Part shown: positions 16,531 to 25,536 of the stretch, in pieces
Position numbering within the stretch: position 1 is the stretch's first letter
How the letters are laid out: every line of letters begins with the position of its first letter
Assembly (NCBI RefSeq): GCF_002799155.1
Contig: NZ_NERD01000002.1
Span: 1 to 64,000, forward strand
Origin: Stenotrophomonas maltophilia
GTDB lineage: Bacteria > Pseudomonadota > Gammaproteobacteria > Xanthomonadales > Xanthomonadaceae
Reading direction: 5' to 3'
DNA length: 64,000 bases
Position numbers and translations under genes: made by a program
The notes under the pieces: model-generated
Seen by the model: the letters and a program-made list of their open reading frames with translations, nothing else
Database searches by the model: none
What the model was told of the DNA's origin: nothing

Positions 16531-17699
16531 GCGCATCATCGCCTGCGCACGCCGCGCCTGTGCCCCGTCCGCCGTGGTGGGCGGTTTCCGCCGTCGGCCT
16601 TGCCACGTTCTCGGTGGTCACCACCGAAATGCTGCCGGTGGGCCTGCTGACCCCTATCGCCGACGATCTGGGTGCCTCCACCGGCACCGCCGGGCTGATG
16701 ATCTCCCTGCCGGCGCTGCTGGCGGCGCTGTTCGCACCGCTGGTGGTGATCGCAGCCGGTGGCATCGATCGTCGCCGCATCCTGTGCGTGCTGCTGGGCC
16801 TGCTGCTGATCGCCAACCTTGCGTCGGCACTGGCACCAGGCATCGGCTGGCTGCTGGCCGCGCGCGTACTGGTGGGGTTCTGCATGGGCGGCATCTGGGC
16901 CATCGCCGGTGGGCTGGCAGCGCGCCTGGTACCTGCGCAGCGCATCGGCCTGGCCACCTCGATCATCTTCGGCGGCGTGGCCGCAGCATCCGTGCTGGGC
17001 GTGCCACTGGGCGCACTGATCGGCGACGCACTGGGCTGGCGCTGCGCGTTTGCGTCGATGGCGCTGTTCAGCGCGGCGGTGATGCTGCTGCATCTGCGCG
17101 TGGTTCCGGCGTTGCCGGTCACCGCGTCGGTGCGGCCGCGGCAGTTCGTGCAGCAGCTTGGCCAGCACGACCTGCGGCGTGGTCTGTGGCTGACCGTGCT
17201 GCTGGTGTCCGGGCACTTCATCGCGTTTACCTATGTGCGGCCGCTGCTGACAGCCGTCTCCAGCGTGGATGCGTCGTGGATCGGTGCACTGCTGTTCGCC
17301 TACGGCCTGGCCGGCATCGCTGGCAACTTCATCGCCGGGCCGATGGCCGCGCGGCATCCACGTGGCACGCTGCTGCTGATCGCATCGGGCCTGCTGCTGA
17401 CGCCGCTGTTGTTCCTGTGGCTGGGCAGCACGCCGGCCGGCGGCATTGCGGTGCTGCTGCTGTGGGGCCTGGCCTACGGCGGCGTGTCGGTCGGCCTGAT
17501 GAGCTGGATGATGAAAGCGGTGCCGCAGGCCGTGGAGATCGCCACGGCGTTGTATGTCGCAGTGTTCAACATCGGCATCGCACTGGGCGCATGGGGCGGT
17601 GGCCGGCTGCTCGATGGCATCGGGCTGCACGCCACGCTGTGGGCGGCGGCGGTGTTGGCTGCGAGCGCTCTGCTGATGGCGGCCACCACCCGCAGGTAG
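16527..17699 (+). CDS. MFS transporter, DHA1 / sugar-efflux-like (second of two)
   Basis: A 390-residue transporter beginning with GTG at 16527, overlapping the previous stop by 4 bases. It starts PWWAVSAVGLATFSVVTTEM, then LPVGLLTPIADDLG with the TEMLPVGLL motif of the AraJ/SotB/YdhP DHA1 group. The helix 2-3 loop is AAGGIDRRRILC. Twelve helices are predicted. Such proteins export sugars, amino-acid derivatives or drugs. It follows an 'ATG-GTGA' coupling and ends with a TAG stop in a SMAG tetranucleotide. Confidence 0.87.
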   Translation: MSASSPAHAAPVPRPPWWAVSAVGLATFSVVTTEMLPVGLLTPIADDLGASTGTAGLMISLPALLAALFAPLVVIAAGGIDRRRILCVLLGLLLIANLASALAPGIGWLLAARVLVGFCMGGIWAIAGGLAARLVPAQRIGLATSIIFGGVAAASVLGVPLGALIGDALGWRCAFASMALFSAAVMLLHLRVVPALPVTASVRPRQFVQQLGQHDLRRGLWLTVLLVSGHFIAFTYVRPLLTAVSSVDASWIGALLFAYGLAGIAGNFIAGPMAARHPRGTLLLIASGLLLTPLLFLWLGSTPAGGIAVLLLWGLAYGGVSVGLMSWMMKAVPQAVEIATALYVAVFNIGIALGAWGGGRLLDGIGLHATLWAAAVLAASALLMAATTRR

Positions 17700-17757
17700 A
17701 TCCATGCCGTACCAACCAAGGTTGGCACCCACCAGAGCGGGGCATGTGCCAACCAGG
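17696..17757. repeat. degenerate SMAG-type pair after the MFS genes
   Basis: GTAG at 17696 contains the MFS stop codon. It is followed by ACCAACCAAGGTTGGCACCC and a second, imperfect GTGCCAACC copy. This looks like two decayed REP units back to back. Confidence 0.6.
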
Positions 17758-17779
17758 GGTGGCCGCTACCGGGAAATGA

Positions 17780-17803
17780 AACGGGCGCCTTGCGGCGCCC
17801 GTT
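17780..17803 (-). terminator. intrinsic terminator of the M13 peptidase gene
   Basis: AACGGGCGCC and GGCGCCCGTT form a perfect 10-bp stem around TTGC. On the minus strand the stem is followed by TTTCATTTCC, a T-rich tail, 10 bases after the peptidase stop. It could also stop the converging MFS transcript. Confidence 0.8.
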
Positions 17804-17812
17804 CGATTCACA

Positions 17813-19924
17813 TCACCACACCTTGACCCGCTTGTCCGGGGCCAGGTACAGCTTCTGGCCTTCCTTCACTTCGAACGCCGGGTACCAGGCGTCGATGTTG
17901 CGCACGGTCAGTGCGCGGAACTGGCCCGGTGCATGCACATCGGTCAGCAGCGAATTGCGCAGGGCCTGCTCGCGGCTCTTGCTGCGCCACGCCTGGGCGA
18001 AGCCGAGGAAGAAGCGCTGGTCCGGGGTGAAGCCTTCCAGGGTCTGGCCCGGCTTGCCCTGCAGCGACAGCTGGTAAGCGTCGTAGGCGGTACCCAGGCC
18101 GGCCACGTCGGCGATGTTCTCGCCCAGGGTCAGCTTGCCGTTCACGTGCACGCCGGGGAACGGCTCGTAGCTGCTGAACTGCGCGGCCAGCGCATCACCG
18201 GCCGCGTTGAACTGCTTCAGGTCTTCGGCGGTCCACCAGTTGTGCAGCTTGCCGGTCTCGTCGAACAGCGCGCCGGCGTTGTCGAAGCCGTGGCTGATCT
18301 CGTGGCCGATCACCGCGCCGATCGCACCGTAGTTCACCGCATCGTCGGCGGCGCCGTCGAAGAACGGCGGTTGCAGGATCGCGGCCGGGAACACCAGGCG
18401 GTTTTCCAGCGGCACGTTCATCGCGTTGATGGTCTGCGGCAGCATCGCCCACTCACTGTGGTCGACCGGCTTGCCCAGCTTGGCGATGTTGCGCTGGTAC
18501 TCGAACAGCTCGGCGCGCTGTGCATTGCCCAGCGGGTCATCGCGGCGGATCTCAAGGCCGGTGTAGTCGCGCCACTTCTCCGGATAGCCCATGCCGACGG
18601 TCAGGCCGTTCACCTTGGCCTTGGCACGTGCCTTGGTCTGTGGCGACATCCACGACAGTGCATCGATGCGCTTGGCGAAGGCGGCGATGATGTTCTTCGC
18701 CATCTCGTCCGCGCGTTCCTTGGTCTTGGCGTCGAAGTGCTTCTCGACATAGCGCTTGCCGATGGCTTCGCCGACCGCATGGTTGGCGTCGTCCACCGCG
18801 CGCTTCCAGCGGTCGCTCTGCTGCGGCGTGCCGCTCAGCGCGGTGCCGTGGAAGGCGAAGCGGGCATCGGCGAATTTCTTCGGCAGGTAAGCGGCGGCAC
18901 GGTCCAGCGCGTGGAAGGCCAGGTAATCCTTCCAGACATCCAGCGGCTCGGTGGCGACCAGCTTGGACAGGCCGGCCACGGCCTTGGGCTGCCACACGAT
19001 GAAGTCCTGCTGCTTGGCCAGCGCGGCTGCGTCGAGGAAAGCGTTCCAGTCCATGCCCGGCGCCTTGGCAGCGAAGTCGGCCTGGGTCCAGGGGTTGGCA
19101 CCCTTGGTCACGTCGTTGGTTTCTTCCTGGGTGGCGTGCGCCTGCGCGATCTTCGTTTCCAGCGCGAGGATGCGCTGCGCCTTGCCGGCCGGGTCGGCGA
19201 CGCCGGCCAGCTGCAGCATCTGCGCGATGTAGGCCTGGTACTGCTTGCGCAGTTCGGCCATGCGGCCGCCGCCCAGGTAGAAGTCGCGGTCGGGCATGCC
19301 CAGGCCGCCCTGCACCAGGTAGGGCGCGGTGCGGTCCGGCTGCAGCAGGTCCACCGACACCCACAGGCCGAACAGCCGGTCGGTGTAGAAGTTGGTGGCG
19401 TTGAGCAGGTCGACGTCGGCGCGCAGGTCGCCGCCCAGGGCGCGGGCCAGGCCGGCCTTGTCGGCAATCGCATCGATGGCCTTCAGCTGCGGCTGCACCG
19501 GCGCGATGCCGTGCTGCTCGATGCCGGCTTCGTCCATGTAGGCGGCGTAGTAATCGCCGATCAGCTTGTCGTCACCGCTGGCCTGGGTGTTGCCGGCGGC
19601 CCCTTCAAGGATGGCGCGGGTATCGGCCAGGGTCTTCTCGGCGATGACGTTGAAGCTGCCGAAGCGCGAACGGTCGGCCGGAATCTCGGTGTTCTTCACC
19701 CAGGTGCCGTTGGCGAAGCCGAAGAAATCATCGCCGGCGGTGATGCTGCGATCCATGCCGCTGGCATCGAAGCCGAAGCTGCCCAGCATCGGCTTGGCCG
19801 CAGCGGGGGCGGCATCGGCCGGCGCGGCGGTACCGGCGGCCGGTTCGGCCGGGCGGTCGCAGGCGGCCAGGGACAGGCTGGCAACGATGGCCAGCGCCAG
19901 GGTGGGACGGCGCAGCTTGGACAT
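17813..19924 (-). CDS. M13-family (neprilysin/PepO-like) metallopeptidase lipoprotein
   Basis: A 703-residue secreted zinc peptidase. Its lipoprotein signal has lipobox SLAAC with Cys at residue ~22, then an Ala/Pro linker and the N-terminal M13 domain. The catalytic domain carries the zinc motif GHEISHGFDNAG (HExxH), the third ligand motif GENIADVAGLG, and the substrate-binding counterpart of NAYY as INAMNVPLENRLVFPAAILQ. The C-terminal CxxW signature is present as VKVW, lacking the Cys. M13 enzymes cleave oligopeptides at the hydrophobic P1' side. It acts in the periplasm, attached to a membrane. Confidence 0.93.
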   Translation of the reverse strand: MSKLRRPTLALAIVASLSLAACDRPAEPAAGTAAPADAAPAAAKPMLGSFGFDASGMDRSITAGDDFFGFANGTWVKNTEIPADRSRFGSFNVIAEKTLADTRAILEGAAGNTQASGDDKLIGDYYAAYMDEAGIEQHGIAPVQPQLKAIDAIADKAGLARALGGDLRADVDLLNATNFYTDRLFGLWVSVDLLQPDRTAPYLVQGGLGMPDRDFYLGGGRMAELRKQYQAYIAQMLQLAGVADPAGKAQRILALETKIAQAHATQEETNDVTKGANPWTQADFAAKAPGMDWNAFLDAAALAKQQDFIVWQPKAVAGLSKLVATEPLDVWKDYLAFHALDRAAAYLPKKFADARFAFHGTALSGTPQQSDRWKRAVDDANHAVGEAIGKRYVEKHFDAKTKERADEMAKNIIAAFAKRIDALSWMSPQTKARAKAKVNGLTVGMGYPEKWRDYTGLEIRRDDPLGNAQRAELFEYQRNIAKLGKPVDHSEWAMLPQTINAMNVPLENRLVFPAAILQPPFFDGAADDAVNYGAIGAVIGHEISHGFDNAGALFDETGKLHNWWTAEDLKQFNAAGDALAAQFSSYEPFPGVHVNGKLTLGENIADVAGLGTAYDAYQLSLQGKPGQTLEGFTPDQRFFLGFAQAWRSKSREQALRNSLLTDVHAPGQFRALTVRNIDAWYPAFEVKEGQKLYLAPDKRVKVW

Positions 19925-20211
19925 GGACTTCTCTTGCAGCGGAAAACCCCAAGTCTAATCCGCTCCGGCGCCACTGGCCGCCCCCCTGCAGGGCCCGCCC
20001 TGTGCAGGATCTGGCTGAACGCGCAGACGCGATCTTCACGCCGTCACCGGGGTGGTGCATGCTGGCCCCCGGAGCCCTGCGCGGACACGGGGAGGTGGCC
20101 ATGCAGGACGGGGTCAGGCGTCAAGAATGGCGTCCGCCGGCCGTTGAGGTCGGGGACGTGGAGGATTCGTTCGCGCATGAAGCCAGCCGACTGCACAAGG
20201 AAGATCAACCG

Positions 20212-23163
20212 ATGCCCGCGCTGAAACGGGCGTTGGCCCGGCCGCTGCGCGCCATCACCTGGGGCGGCGTGCTGCTGGGCGTGCTGCTGGTGGCCGGCCT
20301 GGCCACCATGCTGGCCAATGACCACCACCGTCGCCTGGAAGCGGCGCAGCGGCAGAGCCGTGCGCTGGCGGTGGGCAGCGAGCGCCTGCTGGCGCTGGAG
20401 CTGCGCAACCTGGAGCGGGCCATGTCCGGCATCGCCACCGACGCCGCCGAGCTGTTCCGCAGCGTGCCGGCACAGGCGCCGGCCCTGCTGGATGCCTCCA
20501 TCGGCGGCGTGCTGCGCCGGCACGCCGAGCTGCACAGCATCGTAGTGCTCGACAGCCATGGCCGACCGCTGACGGCCGGCAAGGGCGACCTGCAGCTGCC
20601 GCTGTGGACCGACCCGCAACGCCGAGGCCAGGGCAGCGCGCTGTATATCGGCCCGCCGCAGCGGGCCAGTGATGGCGGCTGGGTGGTCCCGCTGGCGCTG
20701 CCGATGGCCGGCGACCGCTGGCTGCTGGCGCGGCTGCGCTGTGGCGAACTGCAGCGCATCGTCGGTGGCCTCGATGTCGGCCCCAACGGACTGGTCTCGA
20801 TCAGCGATGCCGAGGGCTACATGCTGGCACGCGTGCCCGACCCGCACGGCACGGTGGGCCGCCGCTACGATCTGCCGCGCCGTGACCTGCTCGACAAGCA
20901 GGCGGTGGTCGAGCTGGGCAGCCTGCCCGGCGTGGTCGACGGCGTGCCGCGCATCATCACCATCAGCACGCTGGAACGCAGCCCGCTGGCGGTGCAGGTC
21001 GGCTTGGCCGACGAGGACGTGCTGGCGCCGTGGTGGCCGTACCTGCAGGCGTCGGTGGCGATCATGCTGGCCTACATCGCGGTGTTGCTGGTGCTGCTGT
21101 ACGCGGTGCGCCGCAGCACCCGCAGCCAGCAGGCGATGGCCGAGGAGCTGAAGACAGGCCACGCCGAGCTGCGCCTGGCGCATCAGGTCGGGCGCGTCTG
21201 CACGTGGTACGTGGACGAGGATGCCGCACTGCTGCGCTGGTCGCCGCTGGCGCGCGAGATCTTTGGCGTGCAGACCGATGCCCTGCCGGTCGCCGATTTC
21301 TTCGCACGGGTGCATCGCGATGATGCCGCGCGCCTGCAGCAGGCCTTCGACCAGGCCTTCGCCGGTGGCGCGGTGCTCGACCAGGTGTTCCGCTTGGTAT
21401 TGCCCGGGGGGGCAGTGCGCTGGGTGGGCGCGCGCGGGCAGCGGGTGGAGGTGGCCGACAGCGAGCGCCGCATGATCGGTGCGCTGACCGACCTGAGCGA
21501 GCGCTACCAGGCCCGCGAGCAGATGAGCGAGGTGGAACGCCGCTTCCGCCTGTTGTTCGACCGCAACCCGGCGCCGTTCTGGGTATTCGACCCGGACACG
21601 CTGCGCTTCATCGAGGTCAACGATGCCGCGGTGCGCCAGTACGGCTACAGCCGCGACGAGTTCCTGGCGATGAGCATCCTCGACATCCGCCCGCGCGAAG
21701 GCTGGGATGAGGTGAAGGGGGCGATCGCCAAGGCCCGCGTCGGCGAGCTGCAGGACGCCACCGTGCGGCTGCACCGGCGCAAGGACGGCAGCGTGTTCGA
21801 AGTGCGTGCCCACCTGTCCAGGCTCGATTTCGACGGACAGCCCGCGTGCCTGGTGCTGGCCGAGGATGTCAGCGAACGGCTGGCCTACGAGCGTGACCTG
21901 GCCTACCAGGCACGGCACAACCCGGCCACTGGCCTGCTCAACGTGCGCGCCCTGACCGAGCAGCTGGACGAGCAGCAGGAGGGCTACACCATCGCCTTCG
22001 TGCAGCTGCGCGGCCTGCAGCTGGTGGCCGATACGCTGGGCCGCGAGATCGGCGATGCGGTGCTGCAGTCGATGGCGACCCGGCTCGGTGGCCTGGGCGC
22101 GCGCTGTGGCACGCTGGCATTCCAGCCGGCGGAGGACTTCGTGTTCGCCATCGGTGCCGAGCACGATACCCAGCGCGTGCTGGACGACCTGCTGCAGATC
22201 GTGTCGGCGCCGATGCGTGGCAAGGACTCGCTGCACCAGTTCGAACCGCGCATCGGCGTGGCCGTGCACATCGCCGGTGACGGCCACAGCGCCGAACAGG
22301 TGATCGGCATGGCTGCACAGGCCGCGCACGCGGCGCGCGCCGAGGGCAACGTGGTGGTCTGGTTCGACGCGGCGGTGACCACGCGCCTGGCCGACCGCCT
22401 GCGCCTGGCCGGGCGCATCCACGCCGCCATCGACAACGAATTCCAGCTGTATTTCCAGCCGATCCGGCATGCCAGCGATGGCAGCCCGGCCGCGCTGGAG
22501 GCCCTGCTGCGCTGGCCGCAGGCCGACGGCAGCTTCATTCCGCCCAACGAGTTCATCCAGCTGTGCGAGGACACCGGGCTGATCCTGGCGCTGGGCCGCT
22601 GGGTGATCCGCGCGGCGGCGAAGGCGCAGCGCCGGCTGGTCGAGGCCGGTTGGGGCGAGCTGCCGATCGCGGTCAATGTATCGGCGGTGCAGTTCTTCAA
22701 CAGCGACCTGGTGGCCGAGTTCACCCGCGCCCAGCAGGACTTCGGCCTGGCCCGCGGTGCGCTGCACGTGGAACTGACCGAGAGCAGCCTGATGCGCAAG
22801 CCGGCGCAGGCGATGCAGACCATGCAGCGCCTGCATGAGCAGGGCATCAGCGTGTCGCTGGATGACTTCGGCACCGGCTATTCCAGCATGTCCTACCTGC
22901 AGCACCTGCCGCTGGACATCCTGAAGATCGACCGCAGCTTCGTCGCCGACGTGGAAACCAATCCACGCAATGCCTCGATCTGCCGCGCGCTGCTGTCACT
23001 GGGCCACAGCATGGGCCTGACCATCATCGCCGAGGGCGTGGAAACGCCGGGGCAGCTGGACTGGCTGGCTGCGCACGGCTGCGACCAGGTGCAGGGCTAC
23101 CTGCTGGGGCGGCCGGCACCGCTGGAACGGATCATCGACGCGCTGGATGAAGTTCCTGCCTGA
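20212..23163 (+). CDS. dual-PAS sensor c-di-GMP phosphodiesterase with degenerate GGDEF
   Basis: A 983-residue membrane signalling protein. TM1 lies at ~12-32, a periplasmic dCache/CHASE-like region at ~33-275 and TM2 at ~277-300. PAS domains follow at ~323-440 and ~443-560. A GGDEF-like domain at 562-720 reads PAEDFVFA where GG[DE]EF should be, so it is catalytically dead. The EAL domain at ~729-975 keeps ALEALLRW, NVSAVQFF, ELTESSLM, DDFGTGYSSMSYL, LKIDRSF and EGVET, all needed for metal and c-di-GMP. It should hydrolyse c-di-GMP in response to periplasmic and cytoplasmic cues. I chose the ATG at 20212 for its AAGGAAG ribosome site. Confidence 0.92.
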   Translation: MPALKRALARPLRAITWGGVLLGVLLVAGLATMLANDHHRRLEAAQRQSRALAVGSERLLALELRNLERAMSGIATDAAELFRSVPAQAPALLDASIGGVLRRHAELHSIVVLDSHGRPLTAGKGDLQLPLWTDPQRRGQGSALYIGPPQRASDGGWVVPLALPMAGDRWLLARLRCGELQRIVGGLDVGPNGLVSISDAEGYMLARVPDPHGTVGRRYDLPRRDLLDKQAVVELGSLPGVVDGVPRIITISTLERSPLAVQVGLADEDVLAPWWPYLQASVAIMLAYIAVLLVLLYAVRRSTRSQQAMAEELKTGHAELRLAHQVGRVCTWYVDEDAALLRWSPLAREIFGVQTDALPVADFFARVHRDDAARLQQAFDQAFAGGAVLDQVFRLVLPGGAVRWVGARGQRVEVADSERRMIGALTDLSERYQAREQMSEVERRFRLLFDRNPAPFWVFDPDTLRFIEVNDAAVRQYGYSRDEFLAMSILDIRPREGWDEVKGAIAKARVGELQDATVRLHRRKDGSVFEVRAHLSRLDFDGQPACLVLAEDVSERLAYERDLAYQARHNPATGLLNVRALTEQLDEQQEGYTIAFVQLRGLQLVADTLGREIGDAVLQSMATRLGGLGARCGTLAFQPAEDFVFAIGAEHDTQRVLDDLLQIVSAPMRGKDSLHQFEPRIGVAVHIAGDGHSAEQVIGMAAQAAHAARAEGNVVVWFDAAVTTRLADRLRLAGRIHAAIDNEFQLYFQPIRHASDGSPAALEALLRWPQADGSFIPPNEFIQLCEDTGLILALGRWVIRAAAKAQRRLVEAGWGELPIAVNVSAVQFFNSDLVAEFTRAQQDFGLARGALHVELTESSLMRKPAQAMQTMQRLHEQGISVSLDDFGTGYSSMSYLQHLPLDILKIDRSFVADVETNPRNASICRALLSLGHSMGLTIIAEGVETPGQLDWLAAHGCDQVQGYLLGRPAPLERIIDALDEVPA

Positions 23164-23210
23164 GCGGGTTTCGCATCTGCCGGCCGCTGGCTGGCAGACG
23201 CCAGACTCGG

Positions 23211-24092
23211 CTATACCCCGGCTTCCACCAGATGGTCGATGAAACTGCGCACTTTCGGTGCCAGGTGGCTGCGGCTGGCATAGACCGCGAAGATGCCGAT
23301 CGGCGAGGCCTCCCACTCGGGCAGCACGCGCACCAGGCGGCCATCGGCCAGCGCGTCTTCCAGCAGGAAGTCGGGCTGCAGGATCACGCCCATGCCGGCG
23401 ATCGCCGCTTCGCGCAGCACGTCGCCGTTGTTGGCGTGCAGCAGGCTGCTCACCGAGACCTTCACTTCGCCGCCCGGCCCCTGCAGCGGCCAATGGTCGC
23501 CGGCGGCCCAGTAGCTGTAGCTCAGGCACGCGTGCGCCTGCAGGTCCTGCGGTGTCTGTGGGGTACCGCGTGCGGCCAGGTAGGCCGGCGCGGCGCACAG
23601 GCTCACCCGCGATTCGCCCAGGCGGCGCGCGATCAGCGTCGGCCCGGGCTCGCGGGTGATGCGGATGGCCACGTCGTAGCCTTCCTCCACCATGTCCACC
23701 AGGCGGTCGGACAGGGCCAGGTCCAGCTCCACCTGCGGGTAGCGTTCGCGGTAGCTGGCCAGCAGCGGGCCGAGGCGGGCGATGCCCCAGCTGACCGGTG
23801 CGTTGATGCGCAGCGTGCCGGAAGGCTCCAGCGCCTGCGCACCGATGCTGGCCTCCAGCGCGTCGAACTCGGCCAGCAGGCGCACGCACTGGGCGTAGTA
23901 GGCGGCGCCGGCACTGGTCGGGCTGACCCGTCGCGTCGTGCGGTGAAGCAGGCGGGTGGACAGGCGCTTTTCCAGCGCGGCGACCTGGCGGGTGACGCCG
24001 GCAGTGGACAGGTCCAGGGCCTGGGCGGCGGCGCTGAAGCCATTGCGATCGACCACCGCCACGAACACGCGCATCGCCTCGAGGGTGTCCAT
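23211..24092 (-). CDS. LysR-family regulator divergent from doxX-DODA genes
   Basis: A 293-residue LysR protein: winged helix at ~1-60 (MDTLEAMRVFVAVVDRNGFS, then AAALEKRLSTRLLHRTTRRV), substrate domain at ~90-293, including LRINAPVSWGIARLGPLL and LIARRLGESRVSLCAAPAYL. It belongs to the CrgA/DmlR-like group. The start at 24092 is family-consistent. It is divergent from doxX and a DODA dioxygenase, and a 9-bp inverted repeat lies in the gap, so it probably autoregulates and controls those two genes. Confidence 0.92.
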   Translation of the reverse strand: MDTLEAMRVFVAVVDRNGFSAAAQALDLSTAGVTRQVAALEKRLSTRLLHRTTRRVSPTSAGAAYYAQCVRLLAEFDALEASIGAQALEPSGTLRINAPVSWGIARLGPLLASYRERYPQVELDLALSDRLVDMVEEGYDVAIRITREPGPTLIARRLGESRVSLCAAPAYLAARGTPQTPQDLQAHACLSYSYWAAGDHWPLQGPGGEVKVSVSSLLHANNGDVLREAAIAGMGVILQPDFLLEDALADGRLVRVLPEWEASPIGIFAVYASRSHLAPKVRSFIDHLVEAGV

Positions 24093-24108
24093 TGTTGCGC
24101 CTTTTGAA

Positions 24109-24136
24109 ATAAATACGGTCAATCCATCGTATTTAT
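24109..24136. promoter_or_regulatory. LysR-type operator (ATAAATACG-N10-CGTATTTAT)
   Basis: A perfect 9-bp inverted repeat with a 10-base spacer. It matches the T-N11-A architecture of LysR recognition sites and sits 17 bases upstream of the lysR-like start and 53 bases before doxX. It is the most AT-rich stretch nearby, as expected for the overlapping divergent promoters. Confidence 0.75.
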
Positions 24137-24188
24137 CGGCTCGCGGAGGCGCAATAACCTGTGCCCACTCCCTTCAAGGTGGTTCCCC

Positions 24189-24599
24189 ATGCACACCACG
24201 ACCGCTCCGGTTTCTCCGCTGGCCCCCTACGGCGCCACCCTGCTGCGCCTGGCCCTGGGCGTGCTGTTCCTGGTCCATGCGCTGACCAAGCTGCTGGTAT
24301 TCACCCCGGCCGGTACGGCGGCGTTCTTCGAGTCGCTGGGGCTGCCCGGCGTGCTCGGCTACCTCACCATCGGCGCCGAGCTGGTGATCACCGTCGCGCT
24401 CCTGCTGGGCGTCTATGCGCGCTGGGTGGGCCTGGTCGGCGTGCCGCTGCTGCTCGGCACCATCGTCACTGTGCATGGTGCCAACGGCTTCGGTTTCGCC
24501 AATGCTGGCGGCGGCTGGGAATACCCGGCGTTCTGGGCACTGGCGCTGGTGGTGCTGTTCCTGGTCGGCGATGGCAAGTGGACCCTGCGTTCGCGCTGA
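24189..24599 (+). CDS. DoxX-family inner-membrane protein
   Basis: A 136-residue DoxX/DoxD-type protein with four membrane helices (LLRLALGVLFLVHALTKLLV, LGYLTIGAELVITVALLLGV, LVGVPLLLGTIVTVHGANGF, FWALALVVLFLVGDG). DoxX proteins often accompany redox enzymes, with suggested quinone-linked or thiol-stress functions. Here it stands directly upstream of a DODA-type extradiol dioxygenase (31-base gap) and divergent from a LysR gene, a conserved three-gene arrangement. The start is preceded by CAAGGTGGT. Confidence 0.9.
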   Translation: MHTTTAPVSPLAPYGATLLRLALGVLFLVHALTKLLVFTPAGTAAFFESLGLPGVLGYLTIGAELVITVALLLGVYARWVGLVGVPLLLGTIVTVHGANGFGFANAGGGWEYPAFWALALVVLFLVGDGKWTLRSR

Positions 24600-24630
24600 T
24601 CGCGGCCTGACCCTGCAACTGGAGGATTCC

Positions 24631-25419
24631 ATGTCCCGCCTGCCTTCGCTGTACATCTCCCATGGTTCGCCGATGACCGCCCTGCATCCGGGCCAGGTCG
24701 GCGTGCGCCTGGCCGAGCTGGCGCGTGACCTGCCGACGCCGCGCGCCATCGTGATGGCCTCGGCGCACTGGCTGGGCCGCCAGCCGCGGGTCGGCGCGCA
24801 TCCGCAGCCACCGACGATCCACGACTTCGGCGGCTTCCCGCGTGCGCTGTTCGAACTGCAGTACCCGGCACCGGGTGATCCGGCGCTGGCCGAAGAGGTG
24901 GCCGGCCGTATCGCCGCCGCTGGCCTGCCGGTGGCCATCGACCCGCAACGTGGCCTCGATCATGGCGCGTGGGTGCCGCTGCGGCTGCTGCGCCCGCAGG
25001 CCGACATCCCGGTGGTGCCGGTGTCGATCCAGCCGCTGCTCGGCCCCGAACACCAGTTCGCGCTCGGCCGCGCGCTGGCACCGCTGCGCGAGCAGGGCGT
25101 GCTGCTGGTCGGCTCGGGCAGCATCACCCACAACCTGCACGACTGGGGCGACTACCAGGACGGCAAGGAAGCGCCGTACGTGCGGCCCTTCATCGAGTGG
25201 GTGGAGCAGCGCCTGGCCGCCGATGACCGCCAGGCCCTGCTCGATTACCGCCGGCAGGCGCCGTTCGCCGAACGTGCGCACCCGACCGACGAGCACCTGT
25301 TGCCGCTGTTCTTCGCGATGGGCGCGGCCGGTGAGGGCGGATTTGGTGCCCGCCGCATCGACGCCGGCATCGATGCCGGATTCCTCGCCATGGACCTGTA
25401 CCGCTTCGACGGGGCATGA
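24631..25419 (+). CDS. DODA-type extradiol aromatic ring-opening dioxygenase (YgiD-like)
   Basis: A 262-residue class III extradiol dioxygenase, similar to E. coli YgiD (4,5-DOPA dioxygenase). Metal-binding histidines appear as LYISHGSPM, DFGGFP, LDHGAWVPL and SITHNLHDWGDY. The reaction would be the iron- or zinc-dependent cleavage of a catechol ring next to the hydroxyls. The physiological substrate is unclear. It is preceded by ACTGGAGG and cotranscribed with doxX; the LysR regulator is divergent. Length is typical (~260). Confidence 0.92.
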   Translation: MSRLPSLYISHGSPMTALHPGQVGVRLAELARDLPTPRAIVMASAHWLGRQPRVGAHPQPPTIHDFGGFPRALFELQYPAPGDPALAEEVAGRIAAAGLPVAIDPQRGLDHGAWVPLRLLRPQADIPVVPVSIQPLLGPEHQFALGRALAPLREQGVLLVGSGSITHNLHDWGDYQDGKEAPYVRPFIEWVEQRLAADDRQALLDYRRQAPFAERAHPTDEHLLPLFFAMGAAGEGGFGARRIDAGIDAGFLAMDLYRFDGA

Positions 25420-25433
25420 GCCGGGGCTGACGC

Positions 25434-25479
25434 GCGACGGCCCCGGCCGTCGCGGTTGCGGCCGCGTGTGGTAGTTTTT
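25434..25479 (+). terminator. terminator candidate after the dioxygenase gene
   Basis: GCGACGGC-CCCG-GCCGTCGC forms an 8-bp stem and is followed, after a second GC-rich stem (CGCGG/CCGCG), by TTTTTT at 25475-25480. The T-run is too distant from the first stem but ideal for the second. Confidence 0.5.
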
Positions 25480-25536
25480 TCCGGGTTTCCGGCGCTGGCT
25501 TCCGAGCCTCCCCGCGCGCCGCTTCCTGGAAGAAGC

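Noticed and set aside
20044..22905. A very long open frame (about 950 codons) on the minus strand antisense to the phosphodiesterase gene
   Set aside because: The translation is rich in His/Arg/Gln with no domain pattern; the plus-strand frame encodes recognisable PAS and EAL domains. It is a shadow frame caused by high GC.
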